From positions 813,949 to 877,948 of the forward strand of contig NZ_QPCG01000001.1 in assembly GCF_003351025.1 (NCBI RefSeq): a stretch of 64,000 nt of DNA. The letters run 5' to 3'. Made by a program: the position numbers and the translations under genes. The DNA comes from Mucilaginibacter endophyticus (GTDB lineage: Bacteria > Bacteroidota > Bacteroidia > Sphingobacteriales > Sphingobacteriaceae). The notes under the pieces were generated by a model that made no database searches, had not been told where the DNA came from, and saw only the letters and a program-made list of their open reading frames with translations. Shown here piece after piece: positions 16,599 to 25,377 of the stretch. Within the stretch, counting starts at the first letter, position 1; each line of letters opens with the position of its first letter.

Positions 16599-17000
16599 TT
16601 ATCCCTTAGGCTCTGTTGCCAAAACCAGTTTAATATTCAATTTTTGTGCTACGTCCATTACCTGTACTACATCCTGTATGGCTACAGTTTTATCAACATA
16701 TAGAACGATAGTAAGTTCGGTAGCCAGGTTTTTATAGCCTGCCAGTGTAGTTTGCAGGGCATCTACCGGGATCTCTTTTTTATCTACGTAGTATTTCAGG
16801 TCCTTGGTTACCGATACCGTTATCGTTTTTTTAGATACTGATTGCCCGGTTGACGATTTAGGCAATACCAGCTTAATAACGTTAGGGTTGGTAACTGTTG
16901 ATGCTATGAGGAAAAACAGCAGCAGGAAGAACATAATATCGTTCATTGCCGATGTATGTACCTCTGCCGATGCGCCCCTGTGTCGTTTCCTTAAATTCAT
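16599..17000 (-). CDS. exbD: ExbD/TolR family proton-channel protein
   Basis: 133 residues. A short basic N-terminus (MNLRKRHRG) is followed by one membrane helix (about 19-40) that contains the expected Asp in SAMNDIMFFLLLFFLI, then a periplasmic domain with the YVDKTVAIQDVVQVMDVAQK segment. Together with ExbB it forms the proton channel that powers TonB or Tol proteins. Its ATG overlaps the exbB stop by 4 bp (16997-17000), so the two are translationally coupled. Only one ExbD is present here. Confidence 0.93.
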   Translation of the reverse strand: MNLRKRHRGASAEVHTSAMNDIMFFLLLFFLIASTVTNPNVIKLVLPKSSTGQSVSKKTITVSVTKDLKYYVDKKEIPVDALQTTLAGYKNLATELTIVLYVDKTVAIQDVVQVMDVAQKLNIKLVLATEPKG

Positions 17001-17710
17001 TTGCTCGGCTCCTCTAACAAGTCAATAAATTCAATGGCATCGGTTTCCAGTTTCAGGATCACTTTATCAACCATCATATTTAAAACGTGGTAGCAAACAT
17101 AAGCTACGATACCTACAAATAAACCGGCTGCAGATGTTACCATTTTTACATATAAACCGCCAGAAATTACACCCATACTGATGTTATCGGTTTTTGAGAT
17201 ATCATAAAAGATCTTGATTACACCGGCAATAGTACCCAGGAACCCGAACATCGGTGCGATACCGGCTACGATACCTAAAATACCAATGTTTTTTTCCAGC
17301 TTGGATACTTCCAGTTTACCAACGTTTTCGATAGCGCCTTCAATATCTTTTATTGGGCGACCGATACGCAATAACCCTTTTTGTAACATACGGCCAAGTG
17401 GGGTGTTGTTGTTACGGCAAATAGCAATTGCCGATTCAAGGTTGCCTGAATGGATACTTGAACGGACTTGTACCATCAGGTTTGATTCGTCGCGGGATGC
17501 CTTACGGATAGTAAAGTAACGCTCAAAAAATATTACCAGGCCCAATACAGCTAAAATACCTATCGGGATCATTACCCAACCGCCTTTGATCAGTAAGTCG
17601 CCAAAACGAAGTTCTTCGACAGGTGCTGCTGCAGTTGTTACGGCGTGATTTGCGGTGTCTGCCAGATGTTTGGCGGTATCTGTAAGTTGCTGTATTAATA
17701 ATAAAGTCAT
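16997..17710 (-). CDS. exbB: ExbB/TolQ/MotA family proton-channel protein
   Basis: 237 residues. An N-terminal region (1-35) is rich in Thr and Ala, and the first membrane helix is at about 38-62. A cytoplasmic segment follows. The conserved pair of helices is at about 135-165 and 178-210, with NIGILGIVAGIAPMFGFLGTIAGVI and YVKMVTSAAGLFVGIVAYVCYHVL. These match the MotA/TolQ/ExbB channel motif. It overlaps both neighbours by 4 bp, so the HU/SPOR, exbB and exbD genes form a coupled trio. Confidence 0.94.
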   Translation of the reverse strand: MTLLLIQQLTDTAKHLADTANHAVTTAAAPVEELRFGDLLIKGGWVMIPIGILAVLGLVIFFERYFTIRKASRDESNLMVQVRSSIHSGNLESAIAICRNNNTPLGRMLQKGLLRIGRPIKDIEGAIENVGKLEVSKLEKNIGILGIVAGIAPMFGFLGTIAGVIKIFYDISKTDNISMGVISGGLYVKMVTSAAGLFVGIVAYVCYHVLNMMVDKVILKLETDAIEFIDLLEEPSK

Positions 17711-18771
17711 TTCGTAGTGTCAGTAATTTGTTTTGAGTATGTGTCTTTAGTTATTTTTCCTTGTGATATGAGTTTTTTTCTCGCGGTTTCAGCTTCATCA
17801 GATGATGCAAATCCTCCGATGATTATTTTAATACGCGGACCGGTGCCTGGGCCTTTCAATATGCGGGCATCAATGCCTTTTCTTTTATAGTCTTTAACAG
17901 CCTCTTCGCTTTTAGTTTCCGTTTTAAATGATCCTAAAAAAATAGCGTATTCAGTTTTTGCAACAGTATCAGCATTGGCGGTTGGTTTATTTAACGCTTC
18001 AACAGGTTTGGAAATTGCCTTGGTCGTATCCGCGGTTGTAGGAGTTGAGTCCTTTTTTGTGCTGTCTTGTTTAACTACAGGAGCTGCTTTAGGCGTTTCA
18101 ACTTTTGGTTGTTCAGTTGTATCCCGATCATTAAGGTGTAATAATGCCGGGTTATATTTATAAACACCAAATACCGCAGCAGCAAGGGCAATTATTACCA
18201 AAGCAACAATAATCCAGATGTTTGAGCTGCGTTTAACTTCCGGTTCATCGGCAACATATTCCGCCTCATTAGCAAGCGAAATTGTGCTTACCGGCGGCGG
18301 TGTAAAAGTTTGCTGTAATGGTATTGCAGAAGGTAAAGGTGGCGGCGGTGGTGGTGGCGGTACATAGTTTACCTTGTTGATTTGAATTGCTGGTAAACCA
18401 AAAAATAAAGGATCGATACCCTGTTCCTGCGCCCTGAAGGCTATTTTGCCATCCTGTAAATAAAACCAACCCAGTTCGGCAAAAGGTACTTCGCGCAGGG
18501 CCAGTTCTTGCTTCAGGCTGTTAATATATTTTTCGGTGAAATATTTAGACGACGCAAGAGAGATCTTTTTCTTTTCGGCAATATATCGCGTCAGTATTTC
18601 ATCGTCTTTTTGCTGCTGATCAAAATGCAGTTTATGACCGGGAGGGTGCAATGTTGCCTGGGCATTATCATAGTAGCCATTTACACGGAGCCGCGAAAAG
18701 CAGCCCAGGCCGGGTACACTCACTTCAGTGTACCGGCCAAGTAGTTCGCTTAAATAATTGGCTATATCCAT
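17707..18771 (-). CDS. Membrane protein with N-terminal HU-like (CCDC81-type) domains and C-terminal SPOR domain
   Basis: 354 residues. Residues 1-130 resemble the two HU-CCDC81 domains found in Bacteroidota: YLSELLGRYTEVSVPGLGCF is the first, and LREVPFAELGWFYLQDGKI opens the second. Eight consecutive prolines (138-145) start a flexible linker. One membrane helix lies at about 185-203. A Lys/Pro/Thr-rich periplasmic linker leads to a SPOR domain (about 272-350; YAIFLGSFKTETKSEEAVKD and the repeat RIKIIIGGFASSDEAE). SPOR domains bind glycan strands lacking stem peptides, mostly at the division septum. The order predicts a cytoplasmic HU part and a periplasmic peptidoglycan-binding part. The stop overlaps the exbB start by 4 bp. 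Confidence 0.88.
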   Translation of the reverse strand: MDIANYLSELLGRYTEVSVPGLGCFSRLRVNGYYDNAQATLHPPGHKLHFDQQQKDDEILTRYIAEKKKISLASSKYFTEKYINSLKQELALREVPFAELGWFYLQDGKIAFRAQEQGIDPLFFGLPAIQINKVNYVPPPPPPPPLPSAIPLQQTFTPPPVSTISLANEAEYVADEPEVKRSSNIWIIVALVIIALAAAVFGVYKYNPALLHLNDRDTTEQPKVETPKAAPVVKQDSTKKDSTPTTADTTKAISKPVEALNKPTANADTVAKTEYAIFLGSFKTETKSEEAVKDYKRKGIDARILKGPGTGPRIKIIIGGFASSDEAETARKKLISQGKITKDTYSKQITDTTK

Positions 18772-18811
18772 CCGGTAAAAATACGCTAAATTTTAAAACA
18801 TCAAACAGGGC

Positions 18812-20686
18812 TTAAAACGCGTAGCCTACACCGCCAAATATATTAAATCCGTAGTTAGGGTAGTACAACCAATTTTGGTACGAACTGCTCAGGATATTAT
18901 TAGCCTGTGCAAATACCGAAAACCTGCTATTGATTCTGTATTCAACACTGCCGCTTAGGTCGCCAAAGCCCTTAATTGGTTGTTTAACCTGGCTGTAAGC
19001 CATAGGGGTACCCGGCGCAGTACCTGGTACTATTACCGATAACCTGTCGGTAGTTGAACCGCGGATAAGTAATGAACCGCTAACGGTCAGTTTGCTGTCG
19101 ATATGTATTGAAGTACCCGCGGTTAATAAAAATTTAGGCAGGTTCCATGGTTCGTTTTCTGATGCCAGTTGATAATCTTTTATTTCAACACGGCCGAAAA
19201 TATTAAAGTCGTCGGTTGCTTTAAAATCCAGTTCGCCGTTAAAGCCGTTTACACGGGCTTTTCCATCGTCATAAATAACCGTGAATTTGTTGCCTTCGGC
19301 TAAGAAATTACTCACCATTAAAGGCATGTTTTTAATGCTGTTGCGATAAACGGCAGCTTTAAAGCTTAAGCCCGGAGCAAGGGTGCCTTTTAAACCGGCG
19401 CTGATATCCAGCTGATCAACTGAGTTTTTGATGTTGATGTTTTGGCCAAGGAATGGGTTGATCATGGCAAAATCATGCAATGAAGAACGGTTTACATCGC
19501 CTTTGGCTTCAACAAACAGGCGTACATATTTAGGGATTACCTGTACTTCTAATTTAGCAGCGGGGAAAATGTAAAATTTACCAAAATCGCCAAATTCTTT
19601 AACAATGTTAACACCTGCATCTATCTTATAGTTATCGCCCTGGAATTTGATGTAAGGGTTAATCCTTGCTATATTGTTACCAAGGTTGTACAGGCTATCT
19701 TTCTGAGTGGCTAAATCTAATGATCCACTTAAGCCGGCGTAAAATTGTTTAACAGTTTGGTTCAGGAAGCCTGAGATCACGATATTGTTTTCACGTGCGT
19801 TGTAAGCATTGCTGAAAGCATAGCCTTTTAGTTTTACGGCATAGGTGAAATCATTTTCAACGTCTTTATAGTTTTTTGCCAGTTCAACCTCACCACTAAT
19901 GGTGTTGAAATGCTGTTTGGTTGGCACAAAATTATTGTCAGGAGCATCCTGGTTATAACCGTAAAAATAGGTGCCTAAACGGTTGTAGTTGATACGACCT
20001 GAAATGTTGTTATCGCCAATAATGCTTTTACCAAATACACCAATGTCATCGCGGCTCTGGGTTTGTTTTTGCAACGAACCTGACTGCGACAGGTGCTTGA
20101 TAAAACCGCCAAATTGTAAAGCCTCGTCACGACCGTTTGCAAAGTAACCTTCGCCATAAATGCTTTTCAGGTTTCCGAAACCAACTTTAGCATAGTTGTT
20201 GGTTAAGATCGAATCCTGCTCAGCCGGTCTTTTCATTGGATCCAACTGCCTGATTTCGGAATTTTGCTCCTGGCGTTTATCAAGCGGGGCATAGGTTAAT
20301 GGCGCTTTAAACGGCACTTTATCTTCCAGATCGGGATTACGACGGATTTTTACTGCATCGGCCAGTACCGGTTTATATGCTGTAGTTACTACAATCTCTT
20401 CTGATAAGCTACCACCATTGGCAGCGTTATTAGCGTTATTGCCACCACCTTTTTTGGTTGTATCTGCCGCGGCTTTTGCAGCAGCATCACCTAAGCCTTT
20501 GCTATCTGTAGCTTTTTTTGTTACCGGTTTGGGAGCGGCCTTTTTAGGCGCTGGTTTGGCAGCCGGTTTCTTAGTAGCGGTTTTTACAGTTGCTTTCTTC
20601 GCGGGTTTCTTTGTTTGTGCCTGAGCAGGAACAAAGTATAATGCTATTATTAAGGTAAGCAGCGTATATGTGTATCTTGAGTTCAT
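18812..20686 (-). CDS. Plug-less TonB-receptor-like outer-membrane beta-barrel
   Basis: 624 residues with a signal peptide (about 1-23, ending AQA). Residues 24-65 are a Lys/Ala/Pro-rich stretch. A TonB-box-like segment EEIVVTTAYKPVLADAV follows at about 95-110. From about 165 to the end there are alternating polar and hydrophobic strands of a beta-barrel, ending in GYAF with the C-terminal Phe typical of outer-membrane proteins. The space between the TonB-box-like segment and the first strands (about 55 residues) is too short for a normal plug domain of about 120 residues. It lies 28 bp after the TPR gene and 40 bp before the HU/SPOR gene. The basic stretch may cross or bind peptidoglycan. 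The cargo is unknown. Confidence 0.82.
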   Translation of the reverse strand: MNSRYTYTLLTLIIALYFVPAQAQTKKPAKKATVKTATKKPAAKPAPKKAAPKPVTKKATDSKGLGDAAAKAAADTTKKGGGNNANNAANGGSLSEEIVVTTAYKPVLADAVKIRRNPDLEDKVPFKAPLTYAPLDKRQEQNSEIRQLDPMKRPAEQDSILTNNYAKVGFGNLKSIYGEGYFANGRDEALQFGGFIKHLSQSGSLQKQTQSRDDIGVFGKSIIGDNNISGRINYNRLGTYFYGYNQDAPDNNFVPTKQHFNTISGEVELAKNYKDVENDFTYAVKLKGYAFSNAYNARENNIVISGFLNQTVKQFYAGLSGSLDLATQKDSLYNLGNNIARINPYIKFQGDNYKIDAGVNIVKEFGDFGKFYIFPAAKLEVQVIPKYVRLFVEAKGDVNRSSLHDFAMINPFLGQNINIKNSVDQLDISAGLKGTLAPGLSFKAAVYRNSIKNMPLMVSNFLAEGNKFTVIYDDGKARVNGFNGELDFKATDDFNIFGRVEIKDYQLASENEPWNLPKFLLTAGTSIHIDSKLTVSGSLLIRGSTTDRLSVIVPGTAPGTPMAYSQVKQPIKGFGDLSGSVEYRINSRFSVFAQANNILSSSYQNWLYYPNYGFNIFGGVGYAF

Positions 20687-20714
20687 TGCTTGTCTTTTTT
20701 TATATTACTCTTTG

Positions 20715-23700
20715 TTACTGTTTGTTAGTTGTATCTGGCTGGGTAGTTTCTTTTGTACTTGCAGCAGGTGCCTTGGTTTTGCGGCCACTCAGTTTATCCA
20801 GTTTTTCTTTAGCAGTAGGTAATATGTCGTCATCGGCTTTATAGTTATCAATGATACTTTGCAAGGTTGCTTTTGCCTGGAAGCTATCTTTTAAGCCCAC
20901 ATAGGTGTCTGATAACAAAATGTATGTTTTGGCAACCCAGTAATCATAGTTTGGCATTTCTTTAGCCAGGTCAAAACACATTTTTTGCGCTGTTTTGTAC
21001 CGGCCTTTTTCATATTCAATAAGGGCAAGGTTATAACGGGCTTCGGCAGCGGCAACAGTTTTAGTGTTTGTAGCGGTATAAGTAAATTGCTTAACAGCAA
21101 TGGCGGTATCGCCGGTTGCCAGGTAAGCTTTACCTTCATAAAGTCCGGTTTTAAATTTATCCTCCTGCGATGTTTTGTCGTTGGTTTTAACCAGTTCGGC
21201 ATATTTTATAGCATCGTCGGTCATCAACATTTCCGAGTAACAATACATCAGGTTGGTGATGGCGAAGGTGTAGTCGGCCTTGTATTCGGCATTGGTTTCC
21301 AAACGTTTCAGGAACACAACGGCTTCGTTATATTTCTTTTGCTGCATGTATAGTTTAGCCATGCTGATCAACGCTTTTTCACTGTAAGCGCTGGTCCAGT
21401 CGTTCAGGATCACGTTGTAATCAACAACAGCCTCGTCTGTGCGACCTAATGCGGCTAAACCTTGCGCACGGATAAAACGGGCTTGTTTTTCGTAGATCTG
21501 TTTGCCCGGGAATTTATCAAAGTAAGCATTAACGGCGCTTACAGTACCTTGCCAGTCGCCTTTAAGGTAAAGGTTATTGGCTGCAGTGATCATGATGCTT
21601 TCCTGATCAGATGTGGTATAGTTACCGATAGGAGTAGTGCCTGCATAGTTAATAAACGTTTGGGCATCGCCTTTATCGGTATAGATCTTTTCTATCTGTT
21701 TTAAAGATTGTTTTGCTTCATCGGTTGATGAATAATCCTGAACTACTTTTTTAAATGACTCAACAGCCAGATCATCATTGCCGGCGTTATAATCAATCAA
21801 ACCAATAGTAACCAATGCACGTGGCACATAGCTGCTGTTAGGGTATTTCTGGATCATGGCCTGCAGATCTGTCTTAGCTTTCTCTCCGTCAGTTTTCAGG
21901 AAGTAAGTGTAAGCAATCTCGAACGACGCGTCATCGGCATAATCAGAGTTAGGGAATTTGTTCAATACATCATTTAAAGTACTGATTTTGGTATCTAACG
22001 AGCCCTGTAAACCCTGGATCATACCACGCTGAAACAACGCGTAATCTTCGCCCTGGTTGTGCATGGCTATAATACGGTTGTAATAGGTCATGGCATTACC
22101 ATAGCTCTTCATTACAAAGTAGCTATCGGCCAGGCGGGTGATGGCGTCGTTTTGGGTGTTCGCGTCTTTTACATCACCCTGTAAAAACTTCTCAAAATAA
22201 GTAGCTGCTTTTTTATACTGTTCGTCGCCAAAGGCAGCGTAAGCTAATGCATAGTTTGCATAGTTAGATACATCTGTTTCTTTAGCTTCAGGCATGCTCA
22301 GGAACTTCTCAAAGGTTTCAACAGATTCCCCGTATTTACGAACTTCGAACATAGCCTCCGCCATCCAGTAATTAGTTAACGCTTCGGTTTTGCTATCAAC
22401 CGGATCTTTTAACGAACGCAGGAAAATACCTATCGCGTTTTCAAAAGCGCGCTCATTATAAAATTCCAGACCGCGGTAATAAGTAACTTTCTGATACGCT
22501 AAACGGGCGCTCTGGTTTTTGTTGGGGATAGGCTCCAGGATCTCCACCGCTTCTTTATAGCTGCGCGAGTTCAATAACTCTTCACCTAATAATACCTTAA
22601 CCTCGTCAATACGTTTTGAGCGCGGATAGGTAGCCAGGTATAACCTTGTAGCACCTAAGGCCTGCAGGTTAAAGTCAAGCTCGTATGATAATTTGGCGTA
22701 TTCATAAAGCGCATCTTCCTGTAATTGCTTGTCATAATCCAATTTTGATGCATTAAGGAAAGCGTTACGCGCACTTTGTTTATTGTTCATTTTCAGGAAC
22801 ACATCGCCCAATGTATAGTTACCGCTTTGGCTGTAAACGTCATGCTGCTCAACCAGTTTTTCCAGTTCGCTGGCTGCCTTGGCATAGTTACCTACTTTAA
22901 AATAGGTGTAACCCATCTGGTAGCTGTCCTGCGTGTTTTGGGTACGGCCCTGGTCGCGATCTTCAAAGCGGCCATAGTATTTAACCGCGTTATCATAATC
23001 GGCCTTGGCAAAGTATGATGCAGCTATGATGCGCAGCATTTCAGTTTCGTTTTGCTGATGTGTGCTGTTCACGATAGGCACCGCGTAGTTGATCACATCG
23101 TCATATCGTTTATCTAAAAAGTAAACGGCCGAAATATAATAAGGATAGCTGTTTTCGTATTTTTTAGAGTTTTTAAGCTTTTCAAAGTTTACCAGGGCAA
23201 GGTGGTAATCCTTATTCAGGTAAGCGATATAGGCAAAGTAGTAAGTAGCATCTTCGGTAAATTCGGTGCGCTTATTTTTAACTTCGCCAAAAAGTAGCTG
23301 GGCGTTTTTGTAGTCTTTTAACTCAAAGTAAGCGTAGCCTTTACGGAATTTATACTCGGTATTGTCATGTCCGTTAAGCTCACCTGCTTCAACCTTATTA
23401 AACCACCTGATAGCATCTTCATACTTACCTTGTTTAAAGTATGATTTACCTATCTGGAAAAAAGCCTGTTTAGTAAGCGGGTTTTCGGGATGTTCTTTTA
23501 TAAACCTCAGGAACATGCTTTCGGCATCATCATTACCCAGATTAAGGGCACAATAGGCTTCGTAATACTGGCAGTTTTCTTTGGTGAGTGATAGCTCGGT
23601 TTCAAACTGAGGTTGGGTACTTGTTTTAATTTTGTAAGCTTCAACCAGGCGGAATTGTTCGGCAGCCGAAGAAAATTTTCCTTTGTCCATCAGATCCAAA

Positions 23701-23807
23701 GCCGCATGATAAGTGCGGTAGATTTGAGTGGAAGGATTTTGCTGGGCTCGTGCTGTTGAAACTAAAAATACGGGAATGAGCAGGGTGATGTATCTTGTTT
23801 TGATCAT
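20715..23807 (-). CDS. Large secreted TPR-repeat protein
   Basis: 1030 residues with a signal peptide (about 1-21, ending ARA). Nearly the whole mature chain is made of TPR-like helical pairs, for example PLTKQAFFQIGKSYFKQGKY followed by EDAIRWFNKVEAGE, and TKTVAAAEARYNLALIEYEK. The C-terminal tail (about 1000-1030) is Lys/Thr-rich and disordered. It is probably a periplasmic scaffold. It is the first gene of the minus-strand cluster that continues with the barrel, HU/SPOR, exbB, exbD, tonB-like and folC genes; the promoter should lie in 23808-24078. In Tol-Pal operons a TPR protein (CpoB) plays a comparable part, but that is an analogy and not shown by sequence. Confidence 0.88.
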   Translation of the reverse strand: MIKTRYITLLIPVFLVSTARAQQNPSTQIYRTYHAALDLMDKGKFSSAAEQFRLVEAYKIKTSTQPQFETELSLTKENCQYYEAYCALNLGNDDAESMFLRFIKEHPENPLTKQAFFQIGKSYFKQGKYEDAIRWFNKVEAGELNGHDNTEYKFRKGYAYFELKDYKNAQLLFGEVKNKRTEFTEDATYYFAYIAYLNKDYHLALVNFEKLKNSKKYENSYPYYISAVYFLDKRYDDVINYAVPIVNSTHQQNETEMLRIIAASYFAKADYDNAVKYYGRFEDRDQGRTQNTQDSYQMGYTYFKVGNYAKAASELEKLVEQHDVYSQSGNYTLGDVFLKMNNKQSARNAFLNASKLDYDKQLQEDALYEYAKLSYELDFNLQALGATRLYLATYPRSKRIDEVKVLLGEELLNSRSYKEAVEILEPIPNKNQSARLAYQKVTYYRGLEFYNERAFENAIGIFLRSLKDPVDSKTEALTNYWMAEAMFEVRKYGESVETFEKFLSMPEAKETDVSNYANYALAYAAFGDEQYKKAATYFEKFLQGDVKDANTQNDAITRLADSYFVMKSYGNAMTYYNRIIAMHNQGEDYALFQRGMIQGLQGSLDTKISTLNDVLNKFPNSDYADDASFEIAYTYFLKTDGEKAKTDLQAMIQKYPNSSYVPRALVTIGLIDYNAGNDDLAVESFKKVVQDYSSTDEAKQSLKQIEKIYTDKGDAQTFINYAGTTPIGNYTTSDQESIMITAANNLYLKGDWQGTVSAVNAYFDKFPGKQIYEKQARFIRAQGLAALGRTDEAVVDYNVILNDWTSAYSEKALISMAKLYMQQKKYNEAVVFLKRLETNAEYKADYTFAITNLMYCYSEMLMTDDAIKYAELVKTNDKTSQEDKFKTGLYEGKAYLATGDTAIAVKQFTYTATNTKTVAAAEARYNLALIEYEKGRYKTAQKMCFDLAKEMPNYDYWVAKTYILLSDTYVGLKDSFQAKATLQSIIDNYKADDDILPTAKEKLDKLSGRKTKAPAASTKETTQPDTTNKQ

Positions 23808-24078
23808 AAAGCGCGTACTAACGATAGTGCGAAAATAGCTAAAGCAAAAAGAGGCTTTTCACATTAGAAATTAACAATTGTGGATAACACTTCTTTTAAC
23901 GAAGGTAATACTAAAGATAATATCCGTGTGGAAAACTTTAAAATTGTTGAGTATTGCCGTGGCACCGGCAGCGGATAATCAAAGGTAATGATTAAGCGTT
24001 AAACGGTGCAATTTATTTGTGTTTTGAGCATTATAGTACCTTAGGGGTAAGGTTCCCCATCTTTTGTTTTTATTAATT

Positions 24079-25176
24079 ATGAATAGCGTTTTTAACAGGG
24101 CGGGACTGTGGTTGCCGGTGATTTTATACATGCTTGTGTTTTGTCCGTTAAATTCAAATGCACAAAAAATAAACGCCGAAATTGTTTTAACAAACAGGGC
24201 TTTAAATGAAAAAGTAACGGAGTTTTATGTAGCTAATGTTATTGATGACAGGCCCGACCGAAATACTGTTGCCTGGCTATTGCCCACTACTGGCAATTCA
24301 TCGACTCAAAAATATAAGGTTGATTTTCGGGATGGGGCCGCTGCTGCTATTAAGCAATTTACTGATTATGCCATTCCCGCTAATAAAACTTTGCGCCCGG
24401 TTGTTATCCGCGTTAAAAAATTGAGGCTTAACGAAACTGTTATGGCAGATGGCCGTGTAGAAGGGCGGCTGGAAATACAGTTATGGTTTGAATTGAAAAA
24501 GGATGAGGGAAATGTGCATTTGATTGATTATCCCGCCGCCACAACCTATTATCGTAATGCAGCGCAGCAGTACGATACCGGTCAACTGATAAGCCGCTCG
24601 CTGGAAGCCGGTCTTGAGTTTTTTAATAAATGGATGAATCGTGAAGCCGATACTAATATTAAACTTGCTAAAGCAGTAAGACTAATCTTCAGTGACTATT
24701 CGGAACGGCCGGAAGGTGATACTATTTATTATTCAGCAAACCGGCCGCTGACCTGGGATGACTTTAAGGACAAACCGCGAAGTGAAAAGTATATTGCTGA
24801 GGTTCTGCCCAGTTTTGGTTACACCGAGCAAGTAGAGGTAGTAAAATCTGTGGTTGTTGTGCGGATAAGTATGCGTGTATTTTTACCTAAAAGTGCCGCC
24901 TGGGTGAAGCCGGAAGGCCGAACCAGTTACGCGCTGAATCACGAGCAGCGACATTTTGATATTGTAAAGGTGGTTGCACAGCATTTTAAACAGGCACTTA
25001 TGGATATGAAACTCCCGGTTGGTAATTATGATGGTTATATTAATGTACAATACCTCGACTCGTACCGGGAGATGAACCAATTGCAGGATCAATATGACGC
25101 AGAAACCACCCATGGCACAAACCAATATTATCAACAGGAGTGGAACAGGAAGATAGATGGATGGTTGAGGAATTAG
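24079..25176 (+). CDS. Secreted DUF922-type putative zinc protease
   Basis: 365 residues from the ATG at 24079; a TTG 15 nt upstream gives no better signal peptide. The signal peptide covers about 1-28 (ending SNA). The C-terminal half carries the DUF922 marks: LTWDDFKDKP, the likely zinc motif LNHEQRHFDIVKVVA (H-E-x-x-H) and DAETTHGTNQYYQQEWNRKI at the end. The N-terminal half (30-200) is a separate beta-rich region without a recognised family. The family is predicted to be a metallopeptidase of the envelope; activity is not proven. It is divergent from the TPR operon. Confidence 0.85.
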   Translation: MNSVFNRAGLWLPVILYMLVFCPLNSNAQKINAEIVLTNRALNEKVTEFYVANVIDDRPDRNTVAWLLPTTGNSSTQKYKVDFRDGAAAAIKQFTDYAIPANKTLRPVVIRVKKLRLNETVMADGRVEGRLEIQLWFELKKDEGNVHLIDYPAATTYYRNAAQQYDTGQLISRSLEAGLEFFNKWMNREADTNIKLAKAVRLIFSDYSERPEGDTIYYSANRPLTWDDFKDKPRSEKYIAEVLPSFGYTEQVEVVKSVVVVRISMRVFLPKSAAWVKPEGRTSYALNHEQRHFDIVKVVAQHFKQALMDMKLPVGNYDGYINVQYLDSYREMNQLQDQYDAETTHGTNQYYQQEWNRKIDGWLRN

Positions 25177-25332
25177 ATTTTAGATGTGAGATTAGAGATA
25201 TGAGACGAAAGAGTAGATCGTTGTTGATAATGTTCTGAAACCTGAATTGTATTAGTTCGTTCAACTTTAGCCTTTAGCCTTTAGCCTTTAGCCTTTAGCC
25301 TTTAGCCTTTAGCCTTTAGCCTTTAGCCTTTA
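25174..25332 (+). repeat. Two heptameric repeat arrays (TAGATNT-like and CTTTAGC x9.7)
   Basis: At 25174-25208 five 7-nt units follow in strict phase (TAGATTT, TAGATGT, GAGATTA, GAGATAT, GAGACGA). At 25265-25332 there are nine perfect CTTTAGC units plus CTTTA (68 nt). The second array ends 13 nt before the -33 element of the next gene's predicted promoter. Perfect copies suggest recent expansion and probable copy-number variation. Confidence 0.95.
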
Positions 25333-25344
25333 TTTTCATTTTTT

Positions 25345-25374
25345 TTTGAAAGTTTAAAAACTTATCTATATTTG
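25345..25374 (+). promoter_or_regulatory. Bacteroidota-type promoter (TTTG / TAnnTTTG)
   Basis: TTTG at 25345-25348 and TATATTTG at 25367-25374, separated by 18 nt. Both match the known Bacteroidota housekeeping sigma consensus (TTTG, about 19 nt, TAnnTTTG). The -7 box ends 3 nt before the ATG at 25378, so transcription would start at or next to the start codon and give a leaderless mRNA. Confidence 0.6.
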
Positions 25375-25377
25375 TGA

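Noticed and set aside
25265-25332. CTTTAGC array considered as a CRISPR array
   Set aside because: There are no spacers between units and no cas genes; it is a simple 7-nt tandem repeat.
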